Of a stretch of 64,000 nt of DNA, positions 18,798 to 27,665 are shown piece by piece. Made by a program: the position numbers and the translations under genes. Each line of letters starts with the position of its first letter. The stretch's first letter is position 1. Source of the DNA: Streptomyces sp. NBC_01224 (lineage in GTDB: Bacteria > Actinomycetota > Actinomycetes > Streptomycetales > Streptomycetaceae). The notes under the pieces were generated by a model. It ran no database searches. It saw only the letters and a list, made by a program, of their open reading frames with translations, and was not told the DNA's origin. Location: NCBI RefSeq assembly GCF_036002945.1, contig NZ_CP108529.1, forward strand, positions 2,542,001 to 2,606,000, in the 5' to 3' direction.

Positions 18798-19000
18798 GCG
18801 ATTTCCCTATCCTGCGGTGTAGATGATGCTGCGGAACATTCCCCTGGTAACCGTTCTTCCCCTCGTCGGTTCCTTCTACCTTCTCCACCCCGACATACGG
18901 ACCCCGCCACGTGGAATCCGCAGCGGGGTCCGTGTACTTCGTGCCCCAGCTGGTGGTGCGCGTCCACGTGATCCGCGACGGCGGCACTGCCAGCACGTAG
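18798..19000 (-). pseudogene. Possible end of a phage structural gene upstream of the endolysin
   Basis: On the minus strand, one frame directly before the endolysin reads TSYVLAVPPSRITWTRTTSW, then TKYTDPAADSTWRGPYVGVEKVEG, which looks protein-like rather than a shadow and sits where tail genes normally precede lysins. The frame runs into the endolysin without its own clear end and is cut upstream by the IS630 remnant. I cannot name the family, and this could be chance. Confidence 0.35.
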
Positions 19001-19009
19001 CTGGTGCTG

Positions 19010-19325
19010 ATGTCCGCCCGGGGGCAGACGGTCAAGGACATCACCACGCTGATGCGGGTTGGCGAGGACTACGTCCGCGATGTCATCCACGCCTTCAACG
19101 AGCGGGGGTTCGACGCGCTGGACCCAAGATGGAGCGAGGGACACCCCAAGACCCCGCCCCCGACGGGCGGGTGATACGCGTCGACGAGTTCGGACCGCTG
19201 AACCTGATGCCCCACAAGGGCAAGGTGTGGGGACCGGCAAGGCGTCCGCGCAGGCTGTGGGCCACCTACAACCGGTACGACGGCGTGCGGCACATGCTCG
19301 CCGCCCTCCAACCCGGCCAAGGCTG
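19010..19325 (+). mobile_element. IS630-family transposase remnant (two out-of-frame pieces)
   Basis: Frame 1 (19010-19174) reads GQTVKDITTLMRVGEDYVRD, then VIHAFNERGFDALDPRW, the N-terminal helix-turn-helix of IS630-type transposases, ending in TGA. A second frame from 19171 reads VIRVDEFGPLNLMPHKGKVW and later LWATYNRYDGVRHMLAAL, part of the DDE catalytic domain (the Asp of VDEFGPL). The 60-100 residues between the pieces and the C-terminus are missing. The element is internally deleted and dead. Confidence 0.8.
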
Positions 19326-19366
19326 CGTGACGAGCCACAAGCTCCGTATTCCCACCGTTTTCCCAG

Positions 19367-19539
19367 CCACCCGTTTGAACCGGCCAAGATTTAGCGGTAC
19401 TTGCAGGGCAGGGCGAAGACACGCAGAACGGCCGGAGCCCCCGCACAGTGGGCCCCCACAGCGCCCTGACCTGCGATTTTCCTCTGACCTGCGTGAACTC
19501 TCAGCGCTTCGGCCCGTCCTGGCCCGTCCTGGCCCGTCT
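19367..19539 (+). repeat. Dispersed repeat, copy B
   Basis: Aligns with copy C from the CCACCC-TTTGAAC left end through GGAGCCCCCGCACAGTGGG, the two CTGACCTGC motifs and TCAGCGCTTCGGCCCGTCC, ending after three GGCCCGTCC-type units. The right part with the palindrome is absent. It abuts the IS630 remnant. From 19540 to 19860 I see no gene. Confidence 0.88.
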
Positions 19540-19860
19540 TAAAGGCAGACGCCATTACGTCAGGCACTTCGGCGACCGCCGAAAGACACTGTGCTCCCCC
19601 CAGGCCCTGCGGAAGATCCGCGCGGCACCAGGTACAACATCGGCACCCGGCCGGATCTCCGTGAAGCCTTTGGGCGTACGAACCTGGGATTTGACCTCGG
19701 ATCCTGGACAGCCCCCGGCCGGGCCTCGGAGACACAGCACCGCACGTTCGTCCGCGCTGTTAGGGAGCGCCCTCGCGTCGTAGGGACGAGCCCGGTTCCG
19801 CCCAACGGCGATTGCCCTGAGCACCTGGAGCACTTCAGGACGTCTGGCACGCGCCACAAA

Positions 19861-19894
19861 CGGCAACGCCCCACCCGACGGTGGGGCATTGCCG
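19861..19894. terminator. Hairpin terminator after the small secreted protein gene
   Basis: Arms 19861-19874 and 19881-19894 pair with one mismatch around a 6-nt loop (CCGACG). It lies directly downstream of the minus-strand gene ending at 19899. Confidence 0.8.
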
Positions 19895-19898
19895 CTCT

Positions 19899-20225
19899 TC
19901 ACCTTGGCTGCTGGGTGTAGTCGGCCGGCGCCGGGGAGGAGAGCTGCCCCTCCCTTACGGGCGCGAGCTTGCCGGTACGCGGATCAGCAATGTAGCCCTG
20001 CTGCCCTGCAGAAAACGGCACCACTTGGCCGTTTGGACTTACGAACCCCAGGGGGACGTAGCGCCCTGTCTTGGAGTCCGCCTCATATGCCAGCGGCCGG
20101 CCGGCCGCTGCGGCCTCAGTCGGAGCGTGATCGGTACCCGTCGAGGTTGAGGCAACGACGGGAGCGGCGCCTGCTGCCATCCCTAAGACAGCGGTCGTAG
20201 CCACGATGTGATGCAGGAACTTCAT
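19899..20225 (-). CDS. Small secreted protein of unknown function
   Basis: A 108-residue protein with a Sec signal peptide (MKFLHHIVATTAVLGMAAGAA, likely cut after PVVASTS or nearby). The mature part of about 80 residues contains two similar strands, TGRYVPLGFVSPNGQVVPFS and YIADPRTGKLAPV, which could be a small beta domain. The ATG follows GAGGTCC on the minus strand. It ends at a hairpin terminator. No family is recognised. Confidence 0.7.
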   Translation of the reverse strand: MKFLHHIVATTAVLGMAAGAAPVVASTSTGTDHAPTEAAAAGRPLAYEADSKTGRYVPLGFVSPNGQVVPFSAGQQGYIADPRTGKLAPVREGQLSSPAPADYTQQPR

Positions 20226-20452
20226 GAGGACCTCGCGTCAGCGCTGGAAAATAGCCCTAAGCATAGGGGGGGGCAAACCCGGTGGCCGTGCAGCGACCGA
20301 AAGAGGCCGCCGCACCAGATAAACAGGACGCCGTCTTTTAGAAGCTGTTGTCTTTCCGGACTTGAGGACGGCGTTTTCACTGGTCAGGCATAGGGGTGGT
20401 GATTCCGTGGGAGTCGTGGCCTGTCGTGTTGTCGCTCCCTGGGAGATCGCGG

Positions 20453-20962
20453 ATGCCGTCGGTTGTTGGACTGCTGGAACAGTACGAGCTCGCCGCTCGC
20501 CGTCGGGTCGACGGGCTGCGTGAGGAGGCCGACCGCATCCAGGCCGAGCTGGCCGTGGCCGAGCAGGAATGGCAGGAGTGGGCGATCGCTCGCAGGCGAG
20601 TCGATACGGTGCTGGCTCCGGATGGCGGCGGCACCGCCGACACGGAGGACGCCCCGGGTCCGGGGGATGCGGCGAAGCCGAAGTCGCAGGTGCCGGTGTG
20701 GCGTGAGGGCCTTTCCTGGTCGGTGCTCTCGGTGGACTACCAGCGCATCCTGCAGACCCTCGCGGACCGTCTCCGGCTCGGGCAAGGTCCGCTGACCTGC
20801 CAGGAGATGGCTGCCATGTTCGGCATGGAGGTAGTGCCGGCGCGGGTGGAAGCCCTGCGGTCGAAGGCGAAACGCCTGGTCGCGCGCGGCTGGCTGGCCG
20901 AGCCGGCACCGGGCCGGTTCACGCTCGCGCAGGGCGTGGCCGGGCCAGGCGGCGCGTCATGA
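20453..20962 (+). CDS. Coiled-coil/winged-helix protein of a Streptomyces family often near transposases
   Basis: A 169-residue cytoplasmic protein, start ATG at 20453 after GGGAGATCGCGG. The N-terminus is a charged helix (LLEQYELAARRRVDGLREEADRIQAELAVAEQEW) likely to form a coiled coil. After a linker, the C-terminal half resembles a winged helix: LTCQEMAAMFGMEVVPARVE, then ALRSKAKRLVARGWLAEPAPGRFTL. I know similar proteins next to mobile elements in Streptomyces, but no function. A second, degenerate member is found at 24066-24243 on the other strand. Confidence 0.75.
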   Translation: MPSVVGLLEQYELAARRRVDGLREEADRIQAELAVAEQEWQEWAIARRRVDTVLAPDGGGTADTEDAPGPGDAAKPKSQVPVWREGLSWSVLSVDYQRILQTLADRLRLGQGPLTCQEMAAMFGMEVVPARVEALRSKAKRLVARGWLAEPAPGRFTLAQGVAGPGGAS

Positions 20963-20998
20963 GCTACTAAGGACCAGGTTCGAGCGGGGCCAGACGCA

Positions 20999-21028
20999 GT
21001 GAAGGCCCGGTATCCACCGGGCCTTCAC
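20999..21028. terminator. Terminator shared by the plus-strand gene and the tRNA
   Basis: A perfect 12-bp inverted repeat (20999-21010 and 21017-21028, loop TATCCA), directly 3' of the minus-strand tRNA and 3' of the plus-strand gene ending at 20962. Confidence 0.9.
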
Positions 21029-21035
21029 GTTTGAG

Positions 21036-21109
21036 TAGCGGGGACAGGATTTGAACCTGCGACCTCTGGGTTATGAGCCCAGCGAGCTACCGAGCTGCTC
21101 CACCCCGCG
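21036..21109 (-). tRNA. Initiator tRNA-fMet (CAT)
   Basis: A 74-nt cloverleaf on the minus strand starting CGCGGGG and ending CCCCGCT plus discriminator A; CCA is not encoded. The anticodon arm is CTGGG-CTCATAA-CCCAG, giving anticodon CAT and the three consecutive G:C pairs diagnostic of initiator tRNA. The first acceptor pair is C1xU72, unpaired, another initiator hallmark. The T arm is GCAGG-TTCAAAT-CCTGT. Confidence 0.96.
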
Positions 21110-21448
21110 TCGGTACGGTGAACTGTACGGCACCGACCCGGCTCGGCCGAATCGGCTTTCGCTTGGAGGCAGTGCCAGCGCATCTGTGGCCGCTGTCGGC
21201 CGGCCACCATCCGAGTCTCGCCCCACGCCAGGAGACGCGGCAGTGGGACCTTCATCCTCGGGGCGAGATGGCGGCGCGGCACGGGGCTCACTAGCTGGGT
21301 GTGCCGCCCATCCGGCGGGTTCACTGCGCCCCTTGTGGGTGGACTGCGGCGGAACCAGGGGACCGTCGGCATGTCCGCGGAGGAGTGAGGGGGCACTTCT
21401 CGGCTCGTGAAGTTAACGCGCATCTTCAGCGCACGAGTCGAAAGGACA

Positions 21449-21622
21449 ATGATGCGACGCATCGTTGCCGCTCTGCTGCTCGCCGTCGCCCTGACGGCCG
21501 CCCTCGCTCCGGCCGCCCACGCGGCCCCGAAGCCGGTGACCTCCCCGTACACCCAGGCTTCGGCCATGGTCAACGCGGATGGGGATCTACTCGAAGCCAA
21601 GAACATCGTGTCGGTCATGTAG
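21449..21622 (+). CDS. Short secreted peptide, possibly a truncated secreted protein
   Basis: A 57-residue product, start ATG at 21449 (or 21452) behind AAAGGA. It has a good signal peptide (MMRRIVAALLLAVALTAALAPAAHAA, cut after AHA) followed by only about 31 residues (PKPVTSPYTQASAMVNADGD and onward) ending VSVM. The mature part starts like a beta-rich secreted domain and stops abruptly, so a premature stop or 3' loss is possible. Between the tRNA and this gene (21110-21448) I see nothing else. Confidence 0.5.
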   Translation: MMRRIVAALLLAVALTAALAPAAHAAPKPVTSPYTQASAMVNADGDLLEAKNIVSVM

Positions 21623-21759
21623 ATCTGTGAGTTTCGTGTGCGATGCGTCAAGTCGGCTTCATCCGGCTACTGGCCGACCTCAATCAATTACGTTCCGTGC
21701 ACAAAAGGCTACTCTTCGCAGTGAAAGCTGATCATTCTCAGGGGAACAGGCGGTGCGTG

Positions 21760-23529
21760 ATGTCCCAGGAAAACTTGCCGGGAACGCGGTCTGGAGATGC
21801 CGACATCATCTTCTCCGGCGGTTCCATCGTGACGGTTACCGACGAGAAGTCGGTGGCGCCCGAGGCGGTGGCAGTCAAGGACGGCCGGATCGTCTTCGTC
21901 GGCAACCTGTCCCAGGCGCAAGCCGAGTGGCGGGGGCCGGACACGCGGTTGCACGACCTGCTGCCGGACCAGGCCCTGCTGCCGGGCTTCATCGATGCGC
22001 ACGGCCACGTGGTCGGCACCGGCCTGCAGGCCACGATCGCCAACCTCCTGGCCGCTCCCGACGGCAACGTCACCAACATCGCGTCCCTCCAGGGCAAGCT
22101 GCGCGAGTTCGCCGAAAGCGCGGTGGGGAAACGCTCGGACTGGATCGTCGGTTTCGGTTACGACGACTCCATGCTCACCGAGGGCAAGCACCCCACCCGC
22201 CACGACCTGGACGTGGTATCCACCGAGAAGCCTGTCCTGGCGATCCACCAGTCCTTCCATCTGGGAGTGGTCAACAGCCTGGGACTCGAACGGCTCCAGT
22301 ACACCGCCATGACACCGGACCCGGAGGGCGGGGTGATCCGGCGGAGGCTGGAGCGCGGGACCGAATCCGGGCCCGTGTACGGGGAGCCGAACGGGGTGCT
22401 GGAGGAGACTGCGTTCAACCCCGCCGCCGACCTGGCCGTCGCCGGAATGGACCCCATCGACAGCGGGCAGTTCCTGCCCGTGGGCCTCCTGTCGGCGGCG
22501 AGTTTCGGCTTCACGACCGTGCAGGAGGGGGCAGCGAGCTTGGAGGTCCTGGGCCTCCTGCGGCAGGTCGCGGACGCCCACCCCGCCGGCCTGCCCACCG
22601 ATGTGGTCGTCTACGTAAAGGCTGACCAGGCCATGAAATCCCCTGACACGGTCCAGGCGAGCCGGGAGTACACCAAGGGCCTGCGTGCGGCCGGGGTGAA
22701 GTTGGTCCTGGATGGCTCGCCGCAGGGGCGCACCGCCTGGCTCACCGAGCCCTACCTCACGCCGCCCGACGGTCAGGACGAGGACTACCGCGGCTATGCG
22801 ACCCTGCCGGACAAGGACGTCCTGGCCCAGGTCCGGGCGGGTTTCGCCAACAACTGGCACGTCATCGCACACGTGAACGGCGACGCCGCCATCGACCAAC
22901 TCCTCCAGTGCGTGCGCGCGGCCACCAAGGAAGCCGGGCAGGACCGGCGCACGACTGCCATCCACTGCCAGACCGCCCGCGAGGACCAGGTCGAGGCGTT
23001 TCGGGAACTCGGCATCATCCCGTCGTTCTTCTCCATGCATACCTACTACTGGGGCGACTGGTACCGCAAGACCGTGCTCGGCCCCGAACGGGCTGTCAAC
23101 ATCTCGCCGGCCCGGTGGGCGGTGGACCGCGGCATGGCCTACACCTCACATCACGACGCCCCCGTCGCCCTGCCCAACTCGATCGCCATCCTGTCCAGCC
23201 AGGTCACCCGTGTCACCCGGACCTCAGGAAGCGTCCTGGGCCCGGACCAGTGCGTGTCGGTCCTGGACGCGGTGAAGTCCATCACCATCAACGCCGCCCG
23301 CCAGTACTTCGAAGAGGACACCAAGGGCAGCATCGAGGTTGGCAAGCTCGCCGACTTTGTGATCCTCAGCCACAACCCGCTGACGATCCCCGAGCAAAAG
23401 ATCAAGGACATCACCGTCGTGGAGACCATTAAGGAGGGCAGGACCGTCTTCCCGCCCCCTCCCGCACGCCCAGAGCCCGCCCCCGTCCTGCATAAGGCAA
23501 TGTCCGCAGCCTTTGCCCACCACTGCTGA
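21760..23529 (+). CDS. YtcJ-like metal-dependent amidohydrolase (amidohydrolase_3)
   Basis: A 589-residue hydrolase of the YtcJ family. The start is the ATG at 21760 (MSQENLPGT); the frame is open 39 codons upstream without homology. Motifs: GGSIVTVTDE and VKDGRIVFVG (N-terminal barrel), LPGFIDAHGHVVGTG (metal ligands HxH), VLDGSPQGRTAWL, WHVIAHVNGDAAIDQLL, TAIHCQTAREDQV, AYTSHHDAPVALP (metal Asp) and the closing GSIEVGKLADFVILSHNPL. No signal peptide, so cytoplasmic. Members hydrolyse amides or cyclic imides; the substrate is unknown. It stands alone, with a run of unrecognised DNA from 23530 to 24065 behind it. Confidence 0.92.
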   Translation: MSQENLPGTRSGDADIIFSGGSIVTVTDEKSVAPEAVAVKDGRIVFVGNLSQAQAEWRGPDTRLHDLLPDQALLPGFIDAHGHVVGTGLQATIANLLAAPDGNVTNIASLQGKLREFAESAVGKRSDWIVGFGYDDSMLTEGKHPTRHDLDVVSTEKPVLAIHQSFHLGVVNSLGLERLQYTAMTPDPEGGVIRRRLERGTESGPVYGEPNGVLEETAFNPAADLAVAGMDPIDSGQFLPVGLLSAASFGFTTVQEGAASLEVLGLLRQVADAHPAGLPTDVVVYVKADQAMKSPDTVQASREYTKGLRAAGVKLVLDGSPQGRTAWLTEPYLTPPDGQDEDYRGYATLPDKDVLAQVRAGFANNWHVIAHVNGDAAIDQLLQCVRAATKEAGQDRRTTAIHCQTAREDQVEAFRELGIIPSFFSMHTYYWGDWYRKTVLGPERAVNISPARWAVDRGMAYTSHHDAPVALPNSIAILSSQVTRVTRTSGSVLGPDQCVSVLDAVKSITINAARQYFEEDTKGSIEVGKLADFVILSHNPLTIPEQKIKDITVVETIKEGRTVFPPPPARPEPAPVLHKAMSAAFAHHC

Positions 23530-24065
23530 CGCCCCGGGAAGGTCACCCAGTTGAGGGGCTGAGCACCAGCAGACCAGATCGACCGGGACGACGTGCAGCA
23601 TCCACACGCACCGGACCAGATCAGTTGAGATTTCGAGCCGCTGCTTGTCTCAGCTGATTTGGTCGCCGCAGGTCACAAGCACGGGGGAAAGGAACTGATC
23701 ACGCTGGAGGCCCTCGACGCTCCTCGATCGCCGGGGCCGCGGACGAGACCCGACCCGCGTCGATCGCGTCTCCGGGACGAAACCCTTCGACGTGCTCCAT
23801 GCTGCCAAAAAGGACGACGTCCACCGGTCGTCCTCCCTGACAGCGGGTGCGGATGGGGCAGAGCACGGCCTCGTTCGCGGCGTAGTTGCGACGAACTCGG
23901 CGAACTCCACGCGCCCGGCGCCCTGGGCGTAGGCGACGGGAGGAGAGCGGTCGAAGGCGGTGGCTGCGAGAGGCCCGAGCTTTCTCGGAGGGCGTTATGA
24001 GGTTTGATGTCGGTTTCATTCTTGGGGTTGGGTGAGGTTCGCTGGTCGCGGGTTCGTAGCCGGCG

Positions 24066-24243
24066 TTACGGCTGGGGCTGGGCGAACAAGCCGGGTTCGG
24101 GCTCGGTGAGGATCCCCCGGCTGACCATGCGCTTGAACTTGAAGCGGATGCCCTCGGTGTTCTTCGGCAGGATGGGCAGGTCGAGGGCCTCGCCTCGCAC
24201 AGGTCCCGGGCCCGCATCGATCGGCCGGTTTCGGCGAAGACTT
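24066..24243 (-). pseudogene. Remnant of a winged-helix protein of the 20453 family type
   Basis: The minus strand reads LDLPILPKNTEGIRFKFKRM, then VSRGILTEPEPGLFAQPQP and a stop. This matches the C-terminal end of small Streptomyces HTH proteins, parallel to VEALRSKAKRLVARGWLAEP and onward in the gene at 20453. The upstream part is not open in a matching way, so the gene has lost its N-terminus. The preceding stretch 23530-24065 shows no gene I can support. Confidence 0.55.
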
Positions 24244-24433
24244 GAGAGGTACCGACAACGCACCCCAGTCGGCCCCCGCCGGGCCGGGCATCGCGCCTCC
24301 GCCCCCCGCGGAACACTGCGGACGCGGCAGCGGTGGAAAAGAAGGTGCTCCTGCCGCGCGACATCCTGCCGTCTCACGTAGTCAAGAGGGGTATGCACGG
24401 GGATCACGGAACAAGAGAACAAGCGGGGGCCGA

Positions 24434-24940
24434 GTGAAATCAGCACAGGAGGATCAGTACCTGGAGTTCGTGGCCGCGAGGGCGAAGGCGCTGTACCGCT
24501 CGGCGTACGTTCTCGCGGCGGGCGACACACATCTTGCCGAGGACCTGGTCCAGGAAACCCTCAGCCGGGTGTACGTGCATTGGAAGCGGGTGGCCAGAGC
24601 GGACAGCCCGGCGGCCTACGCCCAGACGGTTCTGGTCCGCACCTCCCTCACCCTGCGGCGTCGGCGAAGCACCGGCGAGCGCCCCATCGGGAAGATGCCC
24701 GACAGCGCGGCGGCCGGCCCGGACGCCGCACTGCGGCTCACCCTGCTGGACGCGCTCGGCCAACTGCCACCCCGAGGCCGGGCGGTGCTGCTGCTGCGCT
24801 ACTGGGAGGACCGCAGCATCGAGGAGACCGCCCAGATGCTCAAGCTGAGCAGCAGCGCGGTCCGCTCCCAGGGCACCCGGGCACTCAACAGGGTGCGTGC
24901 GTTGCTCGGCGACAGCCTGTCCGACCTGGTTCCGCACTGA
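24434..24940 (+). CDS. SigE-family ECF RNA polymerase sigma factor
   Basis: A 168-residue sigma-70 group 4 protein, start GTG at 24434 after GCGGGGGCC. Region 2: YLEFVAARAKALYRSAYVLA, THLAEDLVQETLSRVYVHWKRV. Region 4: LDALGQLPPRGRAVLLLRYWEDRSIEETAQMLKLSSSAVRSQGTRAL, with a clear helix-turn-helix. Length and motifs match the SigE-like ECF group common in Streptomyces. The next gene, 66 bp downstream, is a single-pass membrane protein, so the pair probably forms a sigma/membrane-regulator unit. Confidence 0.93.
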   Translation: MKSAQEDQYLEFVAARAKALYRSAYVLAAGDTHLAEDLVQETLSRVYVHWKRVARADSPAAYAQTVLVRTSLTLRRRRSTGERPIGKMPDSAAAGPDAALRLTLLDALGQLPPRGRAVLLLRYWEDRSIEETAQMLKLSSSAVRSQGTRALNRVRALLGDSLSDLVPH

Positions 24941-25006
24941 ACACCGGTGCACACAGGTCGAACCCACCGCAAAATCCCCATCAGCGACAGAAAAGGTGAC
25001 GCCAGC

Positions 25007-25834
25007 ATGCCGTTCGAAGCAGACCTCGCACACGCCCTGGACCGCACGACCGACTCCCTCGAACCCGATCTCACCACGCTCACGAGCGGAGCCGTCGAGC
25101 GCGGGCGGAGCCGCAGTCGGCGTCGGCGCAGCGCCGCCGTCATCGCCGGGGTCGGCGCCTGCGCCGCGATCGCGGCAGCCGGCCTGGTGCTCCCCGGCGC
25201 GCTCGCAGGGACTCGCTCCGCAGGATCCGGCATGGAAACGGTGGCGCTGGCGATGCCCCGTTCCGCGATCAGCGGCACCCAGATGATCGACGCTGTGAAG
25301 AAGACGTTCCCCGGGAGCCGGTTCGGCCACGAGGACGGACAGAGCAACGACCCCTCGAATCCGTCCAGCGGGTGGGTCGCCAACGGCGGAGTGGACGTCA
25401 ACGACGGGCACGGCGCCGCCAACGTCGGTGTCTCGGCCCTGCGGCTCAAGCTGCCGCTCAGGGACGGCGAAGGGCTGAACTGCGACAATACGGCCGGGCG
25501 TGCTGAGGTTGGCGACACCTGCGAGCTGAGCGAGCTGCCGAGCAGCGCCGCGCTTCCCGGCGGAGCCCTGGTGATGTCGGAGAAGATCGCGGAAATTCAG
25601 CCGATTGGTGCCGACCCCGTCCCCGACTCCGACATCGCTCACCGCTGGACGACGACGGTGACCCTGAAGTCGACCGGCGCCCAGCTTCAGATGGTGCAGT
25701 GGAACACCGCCGACGACTTCGGTAGCGGAAACAGGCTGAAGCCGACCCGTGACGCTCCCCCGCTCTCCCAGAAGCAGGCGGTGGCCGCACTCACCGGTCC
25801 CACCTGGGCGCTGATCCTCGGTGCCGTCGGCTGA
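25007..25834 (+). CDS. Single-pass membrane protein, likely partner of the adjacent sigma factor
   Basis: A 275-residue protein, start ATG at 25007 behind AAAAGGTG. The cytoplasmic N-terminus (MPFEADLAHALDRTTDSLEP and onward, ending GRSRSRRRRSAA) leads into one transmembrane helix (VIAGVGACAAIAAAGLVLPGAL, about residues 46-67) and a roughly 200-residue extracytoplasmic domain with two cysteines (LNCDNTAG, DTCELSELP). There is no zinc anti-sigma HxxxCxxC motif. Position and topology suggest it senses outside signals for the sigma factor; this is inference. Confidence 0.75.
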   Translation: MPFEADLAHALDRTTDSLEPDLTTLTSGAVERGRSRSRRRRSAAVIAGVGACAAIAAAGLVLPGALAGTRSAGSGMETVALAMPRSAISGTQMIDAVKKTFPGSRFGHEDGQSNDPSNPSSGWVANGGVDVNDGHGAANVGVSALRLKLPLRDGEGLNCDNTAGRAEVGDTCELSELPSSAALPGGALVMSEKIAEIQPIGADPVPDSDIAHRWTTTVTLKSTGAQLQMVQWNTADDFGSGNRLKPTRDAPPLSQKQAVAALTGPTWALILGAVG

Positions 25835-25859
25835 CCCGTTGCATTGCCGAAAATGGGGG

Positions 25860-25904
25860 CAGAACCTCCATGACTTGCTGCACCGACAGGTCATGGAGGT
25901 TCTG
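25860..25904. terminator. Long hairpin downstream of the sigma-factor pair
   Basis: A 15-bp perfect inverted repeat (25860-25874 and 25890-25904, 15-nt loop) begins 25 bp after the stop of the plus-strand gene. It can serve as a terminator. Its right arm touches a transposase fragment, so an origin as element debris is also possible. Confidence 0.55.
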
Positions 25905-25908
25905 GTCG

Positions 25909-26045
25909 GTGCCGTCGTCCCGCCACAGGCCGAAGTAGTGGTACACCGCGCGCCAGCGGCGGAAGAACGCGTATACCCGGTCCCACGGTGGGAAGTCCGC
26001 TGGCATCGCCCGCCACTTGATGCCGTTGTCGCAACGCCGTTGCTT
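25909..26045 (-). mobile_element. IS5-type transposase N-terminal fragment
   Basis: The minus strand reads IKWRAMPADFPPWDRVYAFF, then RRWRAVYHYFGLWRDDG. The first part is the unmistakable N-terminal signature of IS5-type (DUF4096) transposases. Sequence upstream (only a few residues) and downstream (about 200 residues with the DDE core) is absent. It is an isolated relic unrelated in sequence to the complete IS at 38900. Confidence 0.75.
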
Positions 26046-26177
26046 GAGCTACTGAAGTATCGCGGGCGTAAGGGTGATGACCTTCTCCGGAACCCGTCGT
26101 ATCCCTCGCCTGAACTGGTCTTTCTTGCGCACGATGTACTGCGAGACCGGATGGCGGGTGTAGCGGTCCGCCTCGCG

Positions 26178-26437
26178 TAGCCGTCGGAGAACCCGATCGG
26201 CTTGCCGGCATAGTCGTAGAGCACCGGGCTGCCGGTCGTGATCTCGATCAGTTCGGGCGACGCTTGGTAGAAGACGAGTTCGATGTCGCACCCGTTGGGG
26301 GTCGGGCAGCCCTTCTTGTAACCGCACTGGCGGCCGTTCGCCGCCTTGAACGTGATGTCCTCGCCGTCCTCGATGTTGGCGTTCATCGCGAGGGAGGCGA
26401 AGCAGTCGGTGACGTAGGCGCTATCGGGTCCGCAGAC
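26178..26437 (-). pseudogene. Phage structural-protein-like fragment
   Basis: The minus strand reads VTDCFASLAMNANIEDGEDI, then TFKAANGRQCGYKKGCPTP, NGCDIELVFYQASPELIEIT and TGSPVLYDYAGKPIGF. The composition is protein-like, with four cysteines, and resembles the middle of an actinophage virion protein (tail-tube type) as I recall it. No start or end can be set; the reading shifts near 26178. It fits the nearby endolysin, holin and integrase relics. Confidence 0.5.
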
Positions 26438-26577
26438 AGGGCGCCCACAGCCATCGATACGCGTTGTACGGAAGGTGCTCGCATGGGCGAGGAGCGGGCC
26501 GGACACGGGGCCTCCAATAAGGGTTGGTCGGCCCGGCCCAGAACCAGCGGCTGCACGGGAAGTCCAGCCGTGCAGGA

Positions 26578-26607
26578 GCGGGGGCACTCTTGGCTGAGCA
26601 CCCCCGC
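26578..26607. terminator. Hairpin terminator after the small membrane protein gene
   Basis: Arms 26578-26589 and 26596-26607 pair with two adjacent non-Watson-Crick positions around TTGGCT. A second hairpin (CTGCACGG/CCGTGCAG, 26551-26575) follows on the minus strand. They lie just after the gene ending at 26635. Confidence 0.65.
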
Positions 26608-26634
26608 CCGGTACGGTATGTGTGGCGTGTGCCG

Positions 26635-26811
26635 CTATCGGCTCGCTCGGTTCGCTGCCGCCACAGCAACCACGAGCGACGTAGCTGCCGTCACCCATTC
26701 AGGGCTCACACCCGCGCAGGCGAGCACGACGACGATGACCAACACAATGACGACGACTTCGTACCCCCACTGAGCGCCGTGGGGAAGAGGGATTGACTGC
26801 GGTACGGTCAC
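26635..26811 (-). CDS. Small membrane protein
   Basis: A 58-residue protein. The start is taken as the GTG at 26811, five bases after the ribosome site AAAGGTGG; a GTG at 26820 would add three residues but lies within that site. One or two hydrophobic helices: YEVVVIVLVIVVVLACAGV and VTAATSLVVAVAAAN. Such short proteins are common in actinobacterial phages and integrative elements. Function unknown. Confidence 0.6.
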   Translation of the reverse strand: MTVPQSIPLPHGAQWGYEVVVIVLVIVVVLACAGVSPEWVTAATSLVVAVAAANRASR

Positions 26812-27171
26812 AGGGACCACCTTTCAGGTTCTGCCTGGGTGGATGCCCGCAGCGTGTTGGTTGGGAAGCCTCCGCTGCGGGCTTCTTGCTGCCTTCACCG
26901 TAGCTATCCGCAGGACCGCATTGATCGGGGCACAGCAGCACGGGGGGGCGCAACGCCCAGTGGGGGCGCAGCACTTACACCCCTGACACGGCAGTTGCGG
27001 CCTCATATCTCGGTCGCTGCGCTCTCGCCAGCGGGGTCGGCAAGAGACCTCGCACCCCCGTGTCGGCCCGGCAGTATGCCGGGCCGCAGACTGCCGTTTC
27101 CAGCCATGTCGGCCCACGTAGGCCGCCGCGTATTGTCACCGGATCCGGCAACTCTCACCTCGGAGGGTCAG

Positions 27172-27465
27172 ATGAAACTCGTTGTGCCTCTGCTGCTCGG
27201 AGCTGGCCTGTTCCTCTTCGGCCTCGCCCTGGCAGCGAACTACCGCGGCCTCGCACACCGAGTCGTGAACATCTATCTGAACCCCGCCTTCTTCGACCCC
27301 TACCATCTCCGCCGCCTCAAGCGACGGGGCGTCGACCACCCCGGGATGGTCTTTCTCGCCAATACAGAGCACCAGCAGCGGCGCGTACGCATCTTGGGTG
27401 GGGCTCAGACCGCCCTGGGGCTCCTGATCATCAGTGCAGTCGCCGTGTCCGTGATTCACGCCTGA
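27172..27465 (+). CDS. Small two-helix membrane protein
   Basis: A 97-residue protein, start ATG at 27172 behind CGGAGGG. Helix 1 is LVVPLLLGAGLFLFGLAL; helix 2 is GAQTALGLLIISAVAVSVI at the C-terminus; between them is a basic loop (YHLRRLKRRGVDHPGMVFLA). No family is recognised. It is surrounded by element relics; 27466-27665 holds nothing I can name. Confidence 0.65.
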   Translation: MKLVVPLLLGAGLFLFGLALAANYRGLAHRVVNIYLNPAFFDPYHLRRLKRRGVDHPGMVFLANTEHQQRRVRILGGAQTALGLLIISAVAVSVIHA

Positions 27466-27665
27466 TGGGCTTTCAGAATCGGCCGCCCCCGGAGCCCGGC
27501 CCCGTCTCAACGTCGTTCACACCCCCGTGGCGGGGCGCAACGGCCACGCCATGACGATGGCTCGCCCCCGACCGCGGGGTATCCATCAGACGCCCACCTA
27601 CGGAGACGGTGCGCGGTGCCGCCGGGACGAGCCGACTGCACCGCGCAGTCCGGGGCGGGCTGGCC

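Noticed and set aside
21036..21109. Elongator tRNA-Met or tRNA-Ile2 as the tRNA identity
   Set aside because: The three G:C pairs in the anticodon stem and the unpaired C1xU72 point to the initiator.
23650..23910. Protein-like stretch on the minus strand between amidohydrolase and sigma factor
   Set aside because: Two frames give patches such as VVLFGSMEHVEGFRPGDAID, but I recognise no family and no start or ribosome site, so it is not reported as a gene.
24440..26698. 752-codon minus-strand frame over the sigma-factor pair
   Set aside because: Shadow of two convincing plus-strand genes; only its first part, about 26178-26437, looks like real (phage) protein and is listed separately.
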